A stretch of DNA of 64,000 nt from NCBI RefSeq assembly GCF_000473265.1, contig NZ_KI421511.1, positions 5,624,360 to 5,688,359 of the forward strand. The letters run 5' to 3'. Shown in pieces: positions 26,812 through 34,677 of the stretch; positions within the stretch are counted from its first letter, which is position 1; each line of letters opens with the position of its first letter. A program made the translations under genes and the position numbers. The notes under the pieces were generated by a model. It searched no databases. It had not been told where the DNA came from and saw only the letters and a list, made by a program, of their open reading frames with translations. This DNA is from Amycolatopsis thermoflava N1165 (lineage in GTDB: Bacteria > Actinomycetota > Actinomycetes > Mycobacteriales > Pseudonocardiaceae).

Positions 26812-27513
26812 TCAGGTATTTGCCGGGCCGGTTGCCACGTTGAATACTTCCCCGCGCATCCGCCGAACCCAGGTGCGTACCAATTGCGCGCTCACCAGCG
26901 TGAGGGCGAGAGTCGCCAGCAGAACCGGCTGGGACAATTCGTCCCGGGTCACCGGCAACGCTTCCGCCGTGCCCGTCGGCCGCTGCGTGCTCACCACATC
27001 GGTTTTCCCGGCGGCCACGGCCTGCGGTGGCGCGCCCGGTGCGCCGAAGTTGAGCGCGGGCCCGAACGGCAGGGGGTCGGCGAACCCGAAGCGCGCGGTG
27101 GCACCGCCACCGCTGCTCTCCTGGGCCGTCAGGCGACCGCCGGACGGCGTCCCGGCACTGTTCGCGCTCGGCGAGGAGGACGGCGGCGTGGTGGACGGCG
27201 AGGCGGGTGGCTGCTGCTCCCCCGGGACCGGCGCTTCCGGCTGGACCGGCGGCACGAGGAGGCCGCACGCCGAATCCACCACCGTGGTCACGGTCTCGGT
27301 GACCGGCTGCAGGACCGGCCCGAGGAGCGGGATGGACCCGAGCCCGTCGGTGATGTCGTCGCCGGGGATCAGAACGGGGGCGTCCGGCGCCAGCGCCGTG
27401 CAGCCGGGGGCGGCGACCGGTTCCTCGGCACCCGCCTCGGCGGCGCCCACGGTCATGCCACCGAGGCAGCCCACCGTCAGCGCGCCTGCCGCGAGATGAC
27501 GTCGGAATCGCAT
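26812..27513 (-). CDS. Secreted Ser/Pro-rich protein with C-terminal membrane anchor (RTW paralog 2)
   Basis: A 233-residue protein with signal peptide (about 1-29), a small domain with Cys38 and Cys83, and a Ser/Thr/Pro-rich linker (about 90-190). A hydrophobic helix (about 196-212) is followed by RTWVRRM. It shares its layout with the protein at 15563-16360, including P-[IV]-[LV]-[IL]-P near the first half, GPVL motifs, and a QL-x-RTW anchor end. No family is recognised. It is the first gene of operon I, so it may be a surface partner of the exported cupredoxin. The ATG follows a GAGAGAAGG ribosome site. Confidence 0.75.
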   Translation of the reverse strand: MRFRRHLAAGALTVGCLGGMTVGAAEAGAEEPVAAPGCTALAPDAPVLIPGDDITDGLGSIPLLGPVLQPVTETVTTVVDSACGLLVPPVQPEAPVPGEQQPPASPSTTPPSSSPSANSAGTPSGGRLTAQESSGGGATARFGFADPLPFGPALNFGAPGAPPQAVAAGKTDVVSTQRPTGTAEALPVTRDELSQPVLLATLALTLVSAQLVRTWVRRMRGEVFNVATGPANT

Positions 27514-27631
27514 TCTTGGCCTTCTCTCAGGAATTTCGCCGTCCAATGTGGAAACCTTGATCGCGGGACCATCGTGGCATGGCGGAACCGGTCCTGACCA
27601 GCAGCCCGAAAACGCCCGCGCGCGCCCTTTT

Positions 27632-27646
27632 CGCAAATGTTTCCGG
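27632..27646 (-). promoter_or_regulatory. Site related to the 17-kb palindromes (CCGGAAACATTTGCG on minus strand)
   Basis: It matches the GGAAACATTT core of site 2 at 16929, with one arm degraded. It lies about 120 bases upstream of the first gene of operon I, a distance similar to that of site 1 from the MmpS-like start. Operator role inferred. Confidence 0.45.
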
Positions 27647-27809
27647 ATCCACAGCGCGACGCTGAACAGCCGTTTTCCCTCGCCTCCCGGAACGATTTTG
27701 CCCCGGCCATCACCCGGTCGAGCGGCCGAATCCACGGAAATCACCTCGAAGATTTTTCGCGCACCGGACATGTTCACCGTTCCGAAACAAGGAATCGCGG
27801 GCACACGAA

Positions 27810-27843
27810 CGAGCCCCCGCGGCGCGAGTGCCACGGGGGCTCG
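27810..27843 (-). terminator. Hairpin terminator after HTH copy 2
   Basis: CGAGCCCCCG (27810-27819) pairs with CGGGGGCTCG (27834-27843), and the stem can extend through CGAAC/GTTCG with one bulge. It lies 13 bases past the HTH stop on the minus strand. It separates operon II from operon I. Confidence 0.65.
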
Positions 27844-27855
27844 GGTTCGAGCGGT

Positions 27856-28536
27856 TCAGCCGATGGACAGCCCGGCGATCACGTTCCGGTCCGCCGAGCA
27901 CCACCTCTCGAGCAGGTGTTGTTGCGCCGCAGGCCATTCCGTGACCACCGCGGTGACTTCACGGGCGAGCTGCATCCGCAGCCGGTTGCGGAAATCCACC
28001 AGTTGCGCCACGTCGAACGGCAGCCGCCCGGCGCGGAAGAACACCAGCCCGCGGTGCGTCACCGCGACCAGCGCGTGCAGCCCACGCGGCGCGGTCCAGC
28101 GCACCACCAGGCCGTCGCCCACGTACTCCCGCGGTCCGGTCAGCCCCCAGCGGGTCAGGTAGCGGTCCGCCGTCGCCGGGCTGATCCGGATGCCGAACTC
28201 GCGCTCGACCAGTTCGGTCACCGCACGGCGCGTCCACAGCAGGTGCGGCAGGCCGGCCGCGTCGGGCAGACCGGCGGCGACCACCGCGACGATCCGGTCC
28301 TGCTGCTCGCCGGACAGGGCAAGGCACTCGCCCACCCGGCGGCCCCGGCGCTGCGGCGGGAACGCCTGCTCGCCGGTCGCCTGGTATGCCCGGACCCAGA
28401 CGCCCACCGTCTTGCGGCTGACCCCGAGCATCGTCGCGACCCGGCCCTGCGACAGGCCGGCCGTCACGGCGGCCACCGCGCGGCGGCGCAGCCGTTCCAG
28501 TTCCGGTGCCGACAACCTCCGCGCGTCCGTGGTCAT
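27856..28536 (-). CDS. HTH protein derived from an IS630-type transposase, catalytic residues lost (copy 2)
   Basis: A 226-residue paralog of the protein at 17335-18165. The shared start is LRRRAVAAV-x-AG, then LGVSRKTVG-x-WV, and the second helical part holds EREFGIRISPATADRYLTRWGL. The DDE remnant is even shorter: the second catalytic Asp position reads TAVVTEWPAAQQH and the first Asp region is deleted. It is probably a regulator. Its ATG shares a base with the CopC-CopD stop (TGATG), so it is made together with the copper proteins. This makes it a good candidate for metal- or redox-dependent control of operons I and II. Confidence 0.78.
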   Translation of the reverse strand: MTTDARRLSAPELERLRRRAVAAVTAGLSQGRVATMLGVSRKTVGVWVRAYQATGEQAFPPQRRGRRVGECLALSGEQQDRIVAVVAAGLPDAAGLPHLLWTRRAVTELVEREFGIRISPATADRYLTRWGLTGPREYVGDGLVVRWTAPRGLHALVAVTHRGLVFFRAGRLPFDVAQLVDFRNRLRMQLAREVTAVVTEWPAAQQHLLERWCSADRNVIAGLSIG

Positions 28537-30308
28537 CAGCGCGCCCCCACCGGGATCCGCACGACAGCCTGGTCCACTTCGGACGTTCGCACGGTGACGG
28601 CCAGCTCCCACATCCCGGGCATGGTGACCGGCACGTTCACCGCGATGGCGTGGTCGCCGCCGATGAACTGCAACGCGACCGGCAGCGGGCCGACCGACTT
28701 CGACGGCAGGCTGAGCGACGCGGTCAGCTCGGCCACCTGCTTCGGCCGGCGCTGCGCGTCCAGCACCGCGAGGTGGATCTCGTTGCGCCCCACCGCTCCC
28801 GGGGTCACCAGCGCCGCCAGCTGCCCGGCGCCCGCCGGTCCACCGCCGGCGTCGAAGGGCAGGACGACGTTCACCGGTCCGGTCCGCGCCGGGATCTCCG
28901 CCTCCGCCCGCTCCCGGGCCAGCTCGGCGGTGGCCGGTTCGGCGCTCACCAGGAACGCCGTCACCCCGAGCACCACGGCGGCCAGCACCGCCTCGGTCGC
29001 GATCATCCGCCGGAACCGGCTGACCTCGCGCTCCTCCGGACCGCGGTAGGCCTTGCGTTTCTTGGACACCACCGGCGCGTGGGTGTAGTGCCTGCGGACC
29101 CACTGCCGGGCCAGCGCACCCAGGAGCACGAGCACCACCACGAGCCCGACCTTCGCCAGCAGCACCGCGCCGTAGCTGGTGGCGAACAGCGCCGTCAGGC
29201 TGCCCACCTCGCGCCACGCCTGGTAGGTGCCGGTCACCACCAGCACGGCGACGCAGACCAGCGCGGTGCGGGAGAACCGCGGGATCGCGATCCGCATGCC
29301 GAACACGTCACCCGAGCGCAGCAGCACACCGAGCAGGACGGGCAGGCCGCCGAGCCACACCGCCATCGCCACCAGGTGGATCGCGTCGACCGGCAGCGAC
29401 AGCGCGACCTGAGCGCCGGTGACGCTGTGGTTGGTCAGGCTCCAGGTGATCGCGAGTGCGCCACCGGCGGTCAGCACCAGCGCGGCCCGCCGCCGGTGGT
29501 CGCGGGCCTGGTACTCGGCGAACGACGTCCGCCGGAACACGTGGACGAGCACCACGGCGATCAGTCCCAGCAACGCGGCGCGCACGACCAGCAGCAGCCC
29601 CATGCGGCTGCCCAGTGTCGCGCCCAGGTCCTGCGGATCGAGCAGATCGGCGGCCGTCCCGGCGGCCGAGTACGGCCCGTAGGACACGAACGCCAGCACC
29701 GTCGCGCCCAGCAGCGTGCCCCACCCGGTCCACAGCATCCGCCGCACCGCGGGCATCGCCTCGCCGCCCGGCCAGCACGCGGCGACGAAGAACGCGGTGC
29801 CCAGCAACAGGGCCACCCCGGCGTAGCCGAGCCACCGCGCCACCGCGTACAGCGCCGACACCACGCCGTCCGCGGTCTGCTCGCCCGCGTTCGCCGCCAC
29901 GCCGCCGGTGACCGAGCCGATGCTGAACGCGAAGGCGCCCGGCACCGGGTGGGCGTCGGCGGACACCACCCGGTAGCTGACCGTGTAGGTGCCCTCGGCC
30001 AGGCCGGACGGCAGCGTCACGGCCACGACGTCCGCCTTCCCCGGCGGGTGCGCCGGCGCGGACACCCCGCCCACGGCCCCGCCACCCGGGCCGATCACGG
30101 TCACCTCGGCCGCCTCGACCGGCTCGTTGAACTGCAACGTCACTTCCCGTGGCGCGGACTCCAGCACCTCGAAACCGCCCGGCGTGGTGCCGATCAGCAC
30201 CGCGTGCGCGGACGCCTGGCCCGCCCCGCCGAGCGCCGCGGCCACGAGCGCGCCGAGCACGACGACCAGGCGCGCCGCCCACCGGGGCGTGCTCCCGTCC
30301 CTGCTCAT
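28536..30308 (-). CDS. CopC-CopD fusion copper-resistance/import protein
   Basis: A 590-residue protein with signal peptide (about 1-34), a CopC domain beginning with His35 (AHAVLIGTTPGG) and ending with D-x-H in SADAHPVPGAF (Asp118, His120), then a CopD-type block of membrane helices, and a C-terminal exported beta domain (about 475-590). The His and Asp residues match known Cu(II)-binding CopC sites. It should bind copper outside the membrane and move it inward, or otherwise handle copper. The ATG (MSRDGSTP) lies 10 bases after the YcnI stop. The stop overlaps the HTH start. Confidence 0.88.
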   Translation of the reverse strand: MSRDGSTPRWAARLVVVLGALVAAALGGAGQASAHAVLIGTTPGGFEVLESAPREVTLQFNEPVEAAEVTVIGPGGGAVGGVSAPAHPPGKADVVAVTLPSGLAEGTYTVSYRVVSADAHPVPGAFAFSIGSVTGGVAANAGEQTADGVVSALYAVARWLGYAGVALLLGTAFFVAACWPGGEAMPAVRRMLWTGWGTLLGATVLAFVSYGPYSAAGTAADLLDPQDLGATLGSRMGLLLVVRAALLGLIAVVLVHVFRRTSFAEYQARDHRRRAALVLTAGGALAITWSLTNHSVTGAQVALSLPVDAIHLVAMAVWLGGLPVLLGVLLRSGDVFGMRIAIPRFSRTALVCVAVLVVTGTYQAWREVGSLTALFATSYGAVLLAKVGLVVVLVLLGALARQWVRRHYTHAPVVSKKRKAYRGPEEREVSRFRRMIATEAVLAAVVLGVTAFLVSAEPATAELARERAEAEIPARTGPVNVVLPFDAGGGPAGAGQLAALVTPGAVGRNEIHLAVLDAQRRPKQVAELTASLSLPSKSVGPLPVALQFIGGDHAIAVNVPVTMPGMWELAVTVRTSEVDQAVVRIPVGAR

Positions 30309-30318
30309 GCCGCGGCCC

Positions 30319-30996
30319 CTACAGCCGGGCCTTTTCACGCTCACCGACCGCGGGGACCGGCGCGGGCTTGCGGCGCACGGCGGCCCAGCCGAGCGCGACC
30401 AGTCCGGCGGCCAGGCCCGCCCCGCCGAGCACCCGCGCGGTGGTGTCCGAAGTGGACTCCGGCGCGGGCGGTGGCGCCACGGACAGCGCCGGCGCCGGGT
30501 GCTCCGGCTCCGCCTGCCCAGCCTGCGGCACGTCGATCCACCGCACGACCTGCCCGTCGGAGTAGGTCTGCAGGGTCTTCATGACCAGCGTTCCCGCGGG
30601 CGGCGAGGCGATGCTGACCGGGAAGTCCTGGTAGGTGCCGACGGGGATCTGCCCGCCCTCCCAGACGATCGCGGTGACCGCTTCGCTGATGGTGCCGTGC
30701 TCGGTCGCGACCGGTTGCGGTAGTTCGGTCGTGGTGACGGACACGCTCCAGCCCGGCACGGTCTGCGGGGTGACCGAGGCCAGGGGCTTGTCCTCGGGGA
30801 AGCGGACCTCGAGACGGACGGTGGTGGCGTCGTCGCGTTCGTTGGGCACGCGGAAGGCGACGGTGGCCCGCTCGCCGGGTTCGGCGGTGTCCGGCGAGAC
30901 CGAGACGTGCGCCCACGCGGCCGGTGACAGCAGGAACATCGCCGCGATGCCGACCGCGGTGGCAGTGACAGTGCGACGCAAATGCGGTGCGCGCAA
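30319..30996 (-). CDS. YcnI-like (DUF1775) copper-binding protein
   Basis: A 225-residue membrane-anchored protein with signal peptide (1-29), then mature His30 (AHVSVSPDTAEPG) and Trp153 (GQVVRWIDVP). These residues form the monohistidine copper brace described for YcnI. The C-terminal helix is at about 187-207. It should act as an outer-face copper chaperone feeding the CopC-CopD protein encoded 10 bases downstream. The start appears to be a TTG preceded by AAAGGA; no better ATG or GTG keeps the signal peptide intact. Confidence 0.88.
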   Translation of the reverse strand: MRAPHLRRTVTATAVGIAAMFLLSPAAWAHVSVSPDTAEPGERATVAFRVPNERDDATTVRLEVRFPEDKPLASVTPQTVPGWSVSVTTTELPQPVATEHGTISEAVTAIVWEGGQIPVGTYQDFPVSIASPPAGTLVMKTLQTYSDGQVVRWIDVPQAGQAEPEHPAPALSVAPPPAPESTSDTTARVLGGAGLAAGLVALGWAAVRRKPAPVPAVGEREKARL

Positions 30997-31394
30997 TGCG
31001 GATCCTTTCGGTTGTCACCGCGACGGCGAAAGTCGCGGCGTGGCCCAATACTGCCGCCGCTCGTGTCGCGCATGTGGCACCACTGTTAACGGCACGTCAC
31101 AAACCGCTCCAACCGGATGTCGAATGCTACCCGAAAGGCAAATTCCGGCCACTTCACTTGCCGGGTTTCCGCAGGTCACAGCCGGTTTCGGTCGGAACCT
31201 CTTTTTCCGTACCCGATTGCCGGGAGTCGGCTGAGGCAATATCATCCCAACTCGCCGGCCACTCCTCCGTCGAAGAAATCTTCCGCACAGCAGGCCTCGC
31301 GCGAACCGGGCTCGGAACTAACATTTCCGAAATACCCGGCTGTTAGCGTTCTGCGGGCAACACGCCGCCGGAGAGGAGAGGTGGGAGCAGCGTC
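30997..31394. other. Divergent control region between operon II and the ferredoxin gene
   Basis: About 400 bases with no credible gene and lower GC than average. It includes CATTTCCGAAATACCCGG at 31322-31339, close to the CATTTCCGGAAATAC of site 1. The copy lies about 70 bases before the ferredoxin start. A GGAGAGGAGGTGGGAG ribosome site precedes the ferredoxin ATG. Confidence 0.5.
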
Positions 31395-31715
31395 ATGCCC
31401 AAGATCACTTATGTTCAGCAGGACGGCTCGGCCGAGTCGTTCGACGTGCCGGCAGGCATGTCGGTCATGGAGGCCGCGATCGAAGCGGGGGTCGGCGGGA
31501 TCGTCGCCGAGTGCGGCGGGAACGCCATCTGCGCGACCTGCCACGTGTACGTCGACCCCGGTCAGATCGAGAAGCTGCCGCTGCCGCAGGCGGACGAGGA
31601 CGCGATGCTCGACAACACCGCGTGCCCCCGCGCCGAGAACAGCAGGCTGTCCTGCCAGATCGAGGTCACCGAGGAACTCGACAGCCTGACCGTGACCGTG
31701 CCGGAGGAACAGTGA
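31395..31715 (+). CDS. [2Fe-2S] ferredoxin, adrenodoxin type
   Basis: A 106-residue electron carrier. The cluster ligands are in AECGGNAICATCHV (C-x5-C-x2-C) and the fourth Cys in RLSCQIEV, as in rhodocoxin, terpredoxin and adrenodoxin. It normally shuttles electrons from an NAD(P)H reductase to a cytochrome P450. The reductase follows with a GTGA overlap, but no P450 is present in the window. It is divergent from copper operon II and carries a shared upstream site, so it could feed electrons to the envelope redox system. That is only inferred. Confidence 0.93.
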   Translation: MPKITYVQQDGSAESFDVPAGMSVMEAAIEAGVGGIVAECGGNAICATCHVYVDPGQIEKLPLPQADEDAMLDNTACPRAENSRLSCQIEVTEELDSLTVTVPEEQ

Positions 31716-32932
31716 CCGACGTCGTGATCGTGGGCGCGGGGCAGGCGGGTTTCCAGGTCGCCGCGTCGCTCCGCGAGAAGGGGCACCCGGGCCGGGTGGT
31801 GCTCGTCGGGGACGAGCCGGGCGTGCCCTACCAGCGCCCGCCGTTGTCGAAGGCCTACCTCTCGGGCGCCCTGCCGGGCGAGCGTCTCGCGCTGCGACCG
31901 CAGGCGTTCTACGACAAGCACGGCATCGAGCTGGTGTGCGGGCGGGCGGTCGGGATCGACCGGGACCGCCGCCGCGTCGCACTCGCCGACGAGCGTGAAC
32001 TGGAGTACGGGCACCTCGTGCTCGCCACCGGGACCCGCAACCGCGAACTGCCGGTGCCGGGCGCGAAACTCGACGGCGTGCTGGGCCTGCGCACCCGCGC
32101 GGACGCCGACGCGCTGCGCGAGCGGATCGGCGGGGCGCGGAACGTGGTGGTGATCGGGGGCGGGTTCATCGGCCTCGAGTTCGCCGCGTCGGTGGCCGAG
32201 CTCGGGCTGTCGGTCACCGTGCTGGAGGCGTCGGACCGGCTGATGCGCCGGGCCGTGTCGCCCGCGGTGTCGGCGCACTACCGGGAGCTGCACGAGCGGC
32301 GGGGCACGCGGGTGCTGTTCGGTGCGTCGGTGGTCGCCCTGCACGGCGGCCACGAGGTGACCGGGGTCGAGCTGGCGGACGGCTCGGTGCTGCCCGCCGA
32401 CCTGGTGGTCGTCGGCATCGGCGTGGTACCCAACACGGAGCTGGCCGCCGACGCCGGACTGGCGGTGGACAACGGCATCGTGGTCGACGAGCAGATGTCC
32501 ACATCGGACCCGCGCGTCTCCGCGGTCGGCGACTGCGCGGTCTACCCGAGCCGGCACGCGGGCGGCCCGCTGCGGCTGGAGTCGGTGCAGAACGCGGTGG
32601 ACCACGCCCGCTGCCTGGCCGCGCGGCTGACCGGCGCCGCGGAGCCGTACGCGTCGGTGCCGTGGTTCTGGAGCAACCAGTTCGACGCGCGACTGCAGAT
32701 CGCGGGACTCGGCACGGACCACGACGAGGCGGTCGTGCACGGCGACCCGGAAGCGGGCTCGTTCTCGGTGTTCTGCTTCCGCGCGGGGCGGCTCGTGTGC
32801 GTCGAGTCGGTGAACCGGACACCCGACCACATGGCGGCGCGCAAGCTTTTCACCGCGGGCGGGTCGCTGGACCGCGAGGTGCTGACCACCCCGGGCTTCG
32901 ACTTCCGGCAGCACCTGGCCGCCATGGCCTGA
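31712..32932 (+). CDS. NAD(P)H-dependent ferredoxin reductase (FAD)
   Basis: A 406-residue two-dinucleotide-fold flavoprotein. It has FAD-binding DVVIVGAGQAGFQVAASLR at the start, YQRPPLSKAYLSG, LVLATGTRNR, the NAD-binding NVVVIGGGFIGLEFAAS, and the second FAD motif VSAVGDCAVYPS. The C-terminal part (from about residue 320) is of the ferredoxin-reductase type (PF14759-like). It reduces the ferredoxin encoded just upstream, with translational coupling through GTGA. Both are typical class I P450 partners, yet no P450 is nearby. Confidence 0.93.
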   Translation: MTDVVIVGAGQAGFQVAASLREKGHPGRVVLVGDEPGVPYQRPPLSKAYLSGALPGERLALRPQAFYDKHGIELVCGRAVGIDRDRRRVALADERELEYGHLVLATGTRNRELPVPGAKLDGVLGLRTRADADALRERIGGARNVVVIGGGFIGLEFAASVAELGLSVTVLEASDRLMRRAVSPAVSAHYRELHERRGTRVLFGASVVALHGGHEVTGVELADGSVLPADLVVVGIGVVPNTELAADAGLAVDNGIVVDEQMSTSDPRVSAVGDCAVYPSRHAGGPLRLESVQNAVDHARCLAARLTGAAEPYASVPWFWSNQFDARLQIAGLGTDHDEAVVHGDPEAGSFSVFCFRAGRLVCVESVNRTPDHMAARKLFTAGGSLDREVLTTPGFDFRQHLAAMA

Positions 32933-32986
32933 CTCCCGTCACCCGAGTGGCCCAGCACCCCGGTCGCCGGCGTATACGCTGTCGGC

Positions 32987-34171
32987 GTGGTGAACCGGGT
33001 TGTCGTCATCGGTGGCGGAATCATCGGGCTCGCGACCGCGTGGGAGCTGACCCGGCGCGGGTCGGCGGTGACCGTGCTGGAGAAGGAGGACCGGTGGGCG
33101 GCGCACCAGACCGGCCACAACTCCAACGTCGTGCACGCCGGGCTGTACTACAAGCCGGGATCGGCGAAGGCGCGGATGTCCGTCGCGGGCAACCGGTCCA
33201 TTGTGGACTTCGCACGCGAGCACGGGGTGCCCGTCGAGGTGTGCGGCAAGCTCGTCGTCGCGACCAGCGAGGCCGAACTGCCCGCGCTGGGTGTGCTCGC
33301 GCAGCGGGCCGAGGCGAACGGCGTCCCGGCGAAGCTGATCAGCGCCGCGGAGGCCCGCGAGTACGAGCCCGAGGTGTCGTGCGTGCGGGCGCTGCGGGTC
33401 GAGTCGACGGGCGTCATCGACTTCCCCCGCGTCTGCACCGCGCTGGTCCGGCTGCTCACCGAGCACGGCGCCGACCTGCGGCTGAGCACCGCGGCGCGCG
33501 GCATCCGGCCAGGTCGGTCGGGCGGCGTGGAGATCGCCACCGGCGACGAGGTGCTGCGGGCCGACGCGCTGGTCAACTGCGCCGGCCTGCAGTCCGACCG
33601 GATCGCCGAGCTCGCCGGGCTGCGGCCGAGCGCGCGGATCGTCCCGTTCCGCGGCGAGTACTACGAGCTCCGGCCGGAGCGGCGGCACCTGGTGCGCGGG
33701 CTCATCTACCCGGTGCCCGACCCCGCGCTGCCGTTCCTCGGCGTGCACCTGACCCGGATGCTCGACGGCAGCGTCCACGCCGGGCCGAACGCGGTGCTCG
33801 CGCTGCGGCGGGAGGGCTACCGCTGGCGCGACGTGTCGCCCGCGGACCTCGCCGACGTCGCCCGCTTCCCCGGCTCGTGGCGGCTCGCGCGGAAGTGGGC
33901 CTACCCGACCGGGCTGGAGGAGGTGCGGCGGTCGCTGTCGAAGCGCCGGTTCGCGGCCAGCCTGGCGCGGCTGGTGCCCGCGGTCGGCCCGGACGACATC
34001 GTCCGCCACGGCTCCGGCGTGCGGGCCCAGGCGCTGCGCCCGGACGGCTCGCTGGTGGACGACTTCCTCATCGAGACCGCGCCGCACCAGGTGCACGTGC
34101 TGAACGCCCCCTCCCCCGCGGCGACGAGCGCGCTGGAGATCGCCAAGCACGTGGCCGACCAGGTCGGCTGA
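32987..34171 (+). CDS. lhgO: L-2-hydroxyglutarate oxidase-like FAD protein
   Basis: A 394-residue DAO-fold flavoprotein. It starts with RVVVIGGGIIGLATAWELTRRG and continues with AAHQTGHNSNVVHAGLYYKPGS, the LhgO/L2HGDH family signature. Later segments are FRGEYYELRPE, GLIYPVPDPALPFLGVHLTRM and HGSGVRAQAL. It oxidises L-2-hydroxyglutarate to 2-oxoglutarate, a metabolite-repair step, passing electrons to oxygen or quinone. Two adjacent GTG codons are possible starts. It seems to be a single-gene unit. Confidence 0.88.
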   Translation: MVNRVVVIGGGIIGLATAWELTRRGSAVTVLEKEDRWAAHQTGHNSNVVHAGLYYKPGSAKARMSVAGNRSIVDFAREHGVPVEVCGKLVVATSEAELPALGVLAQRAEANGVPAKLISAAEAREYEPEVSCVRALRVESTGVIDFPRVCTALVRLLTEHGADLRLSTAARGIRPGRSGGVEIATGDEVLRADALVNCAGLQSDRIAELAGLRPSARIVPFRGEYYELRPERRHLVRGLIYPVPDPALPFLGVHLTRMLDGSVHAGPNAVLALRREGYRWRDVSPADLADVARFPGSWRLARKWAYPTGLEEVRRSLSKRRFAASLARLVPAVGPDDIVRHGSGVRAQALRPDGSLVDDFLIETAPHQVHVLNAPSPAATSALEIAKHVADQVG

Positions 34172-34194
34172 CGCCGGGCTGCCAGGATGATCAG

Positions 34195-34677
34195 GTGACC
34201 GACAGACCCGTCGCCGCGGCCGTACCGCGGCGGACCAGAAGCATCCCCGTGTGGGTGTTCGTCCTCTCGCTCGTGCTCGTCGTCGGCGCCGGCCTCGGGG
34301 GCGGCGCGCTCCTGTGGGCGGGCGACTCGCCCGCGGACCGGCAGGCCGCGGAAGCGCGCGACAAGTGCGAACACCAGATCACCGTCTACTTCAACGGCGC
34401 CGACCCGGACCCGGCGATGTCCGCGGCGGCGGACCGGCTGCGCGGTGACGCCCGGTTCGCGAGCGTCCACACCCAGACCCGGCTGGAGGCCTGGGCGGAG
34501 TTCAAGCGGCTCTTCGCCGACCAGCCGGACCTGCTGAACAGGTCCCGGCCGGAGGCCCTGCCCGCGGCCGTGGTCCTGATGACCCGGCCGGACACCGCGC
34601 CCGAGCAGGTGGCACCCGATCTGGAGCAGCTGTTCCCCGGCGCCGAGGTCCAGACCCTCGACCCCTGCTCGCCCTAA
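34195..34677 (+). CDS. Membrane-anchored stand-alone FtsX-type extracellular domain
   Basis: A 160-residue protein with a basic N-terminus, one membrane helix (about 20-42) and an exported domain. That domain closely follows the pattern of the FtsX ectodomain: ITVYFNGADPDPAM, FASVHTQTRLEAWAEFKRLF, DQPDLLNRSRPEALPAAVVL. In FtsX it sits between membrane helices and activates a peptidoglycan hydrolase such as RipC. Here the rest of FtsX is absent. It could compete for, or independently activate, a cell-wall hydrolase. GTG start chosen. It converges with the lipoprotein gene (4-base overlap). Confidence 0.8.
   Translation: MTDRPVAAAVPRRTRSIPVWVFVLSLVLVVGAGLGGGALLWAGDSPADRQAAEARDKCEHQITVYFNGADPDPAMSAAADRLRGDARFASVHTQTRLEAWAEFKRLFADQPDLLNRSRPEALPAAVVLMTRPDTAPEQVAPDLEQLFPGAEVQTLDPCSP

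Larger units (their letters stand above)
27514..27855. other. Promoter region of operon I
   Basis: About 340 bases without a credible gene and noticeably richer in A/T than its flanks. It contains a GGAAACATTT-type site (27632-27646) and a looser CCGGAACGATTTTG at about 27688-27701. At its far end is the terminator of the upstream HTH gene. The promoter of operon I should lie here. Confidence 0.55.
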
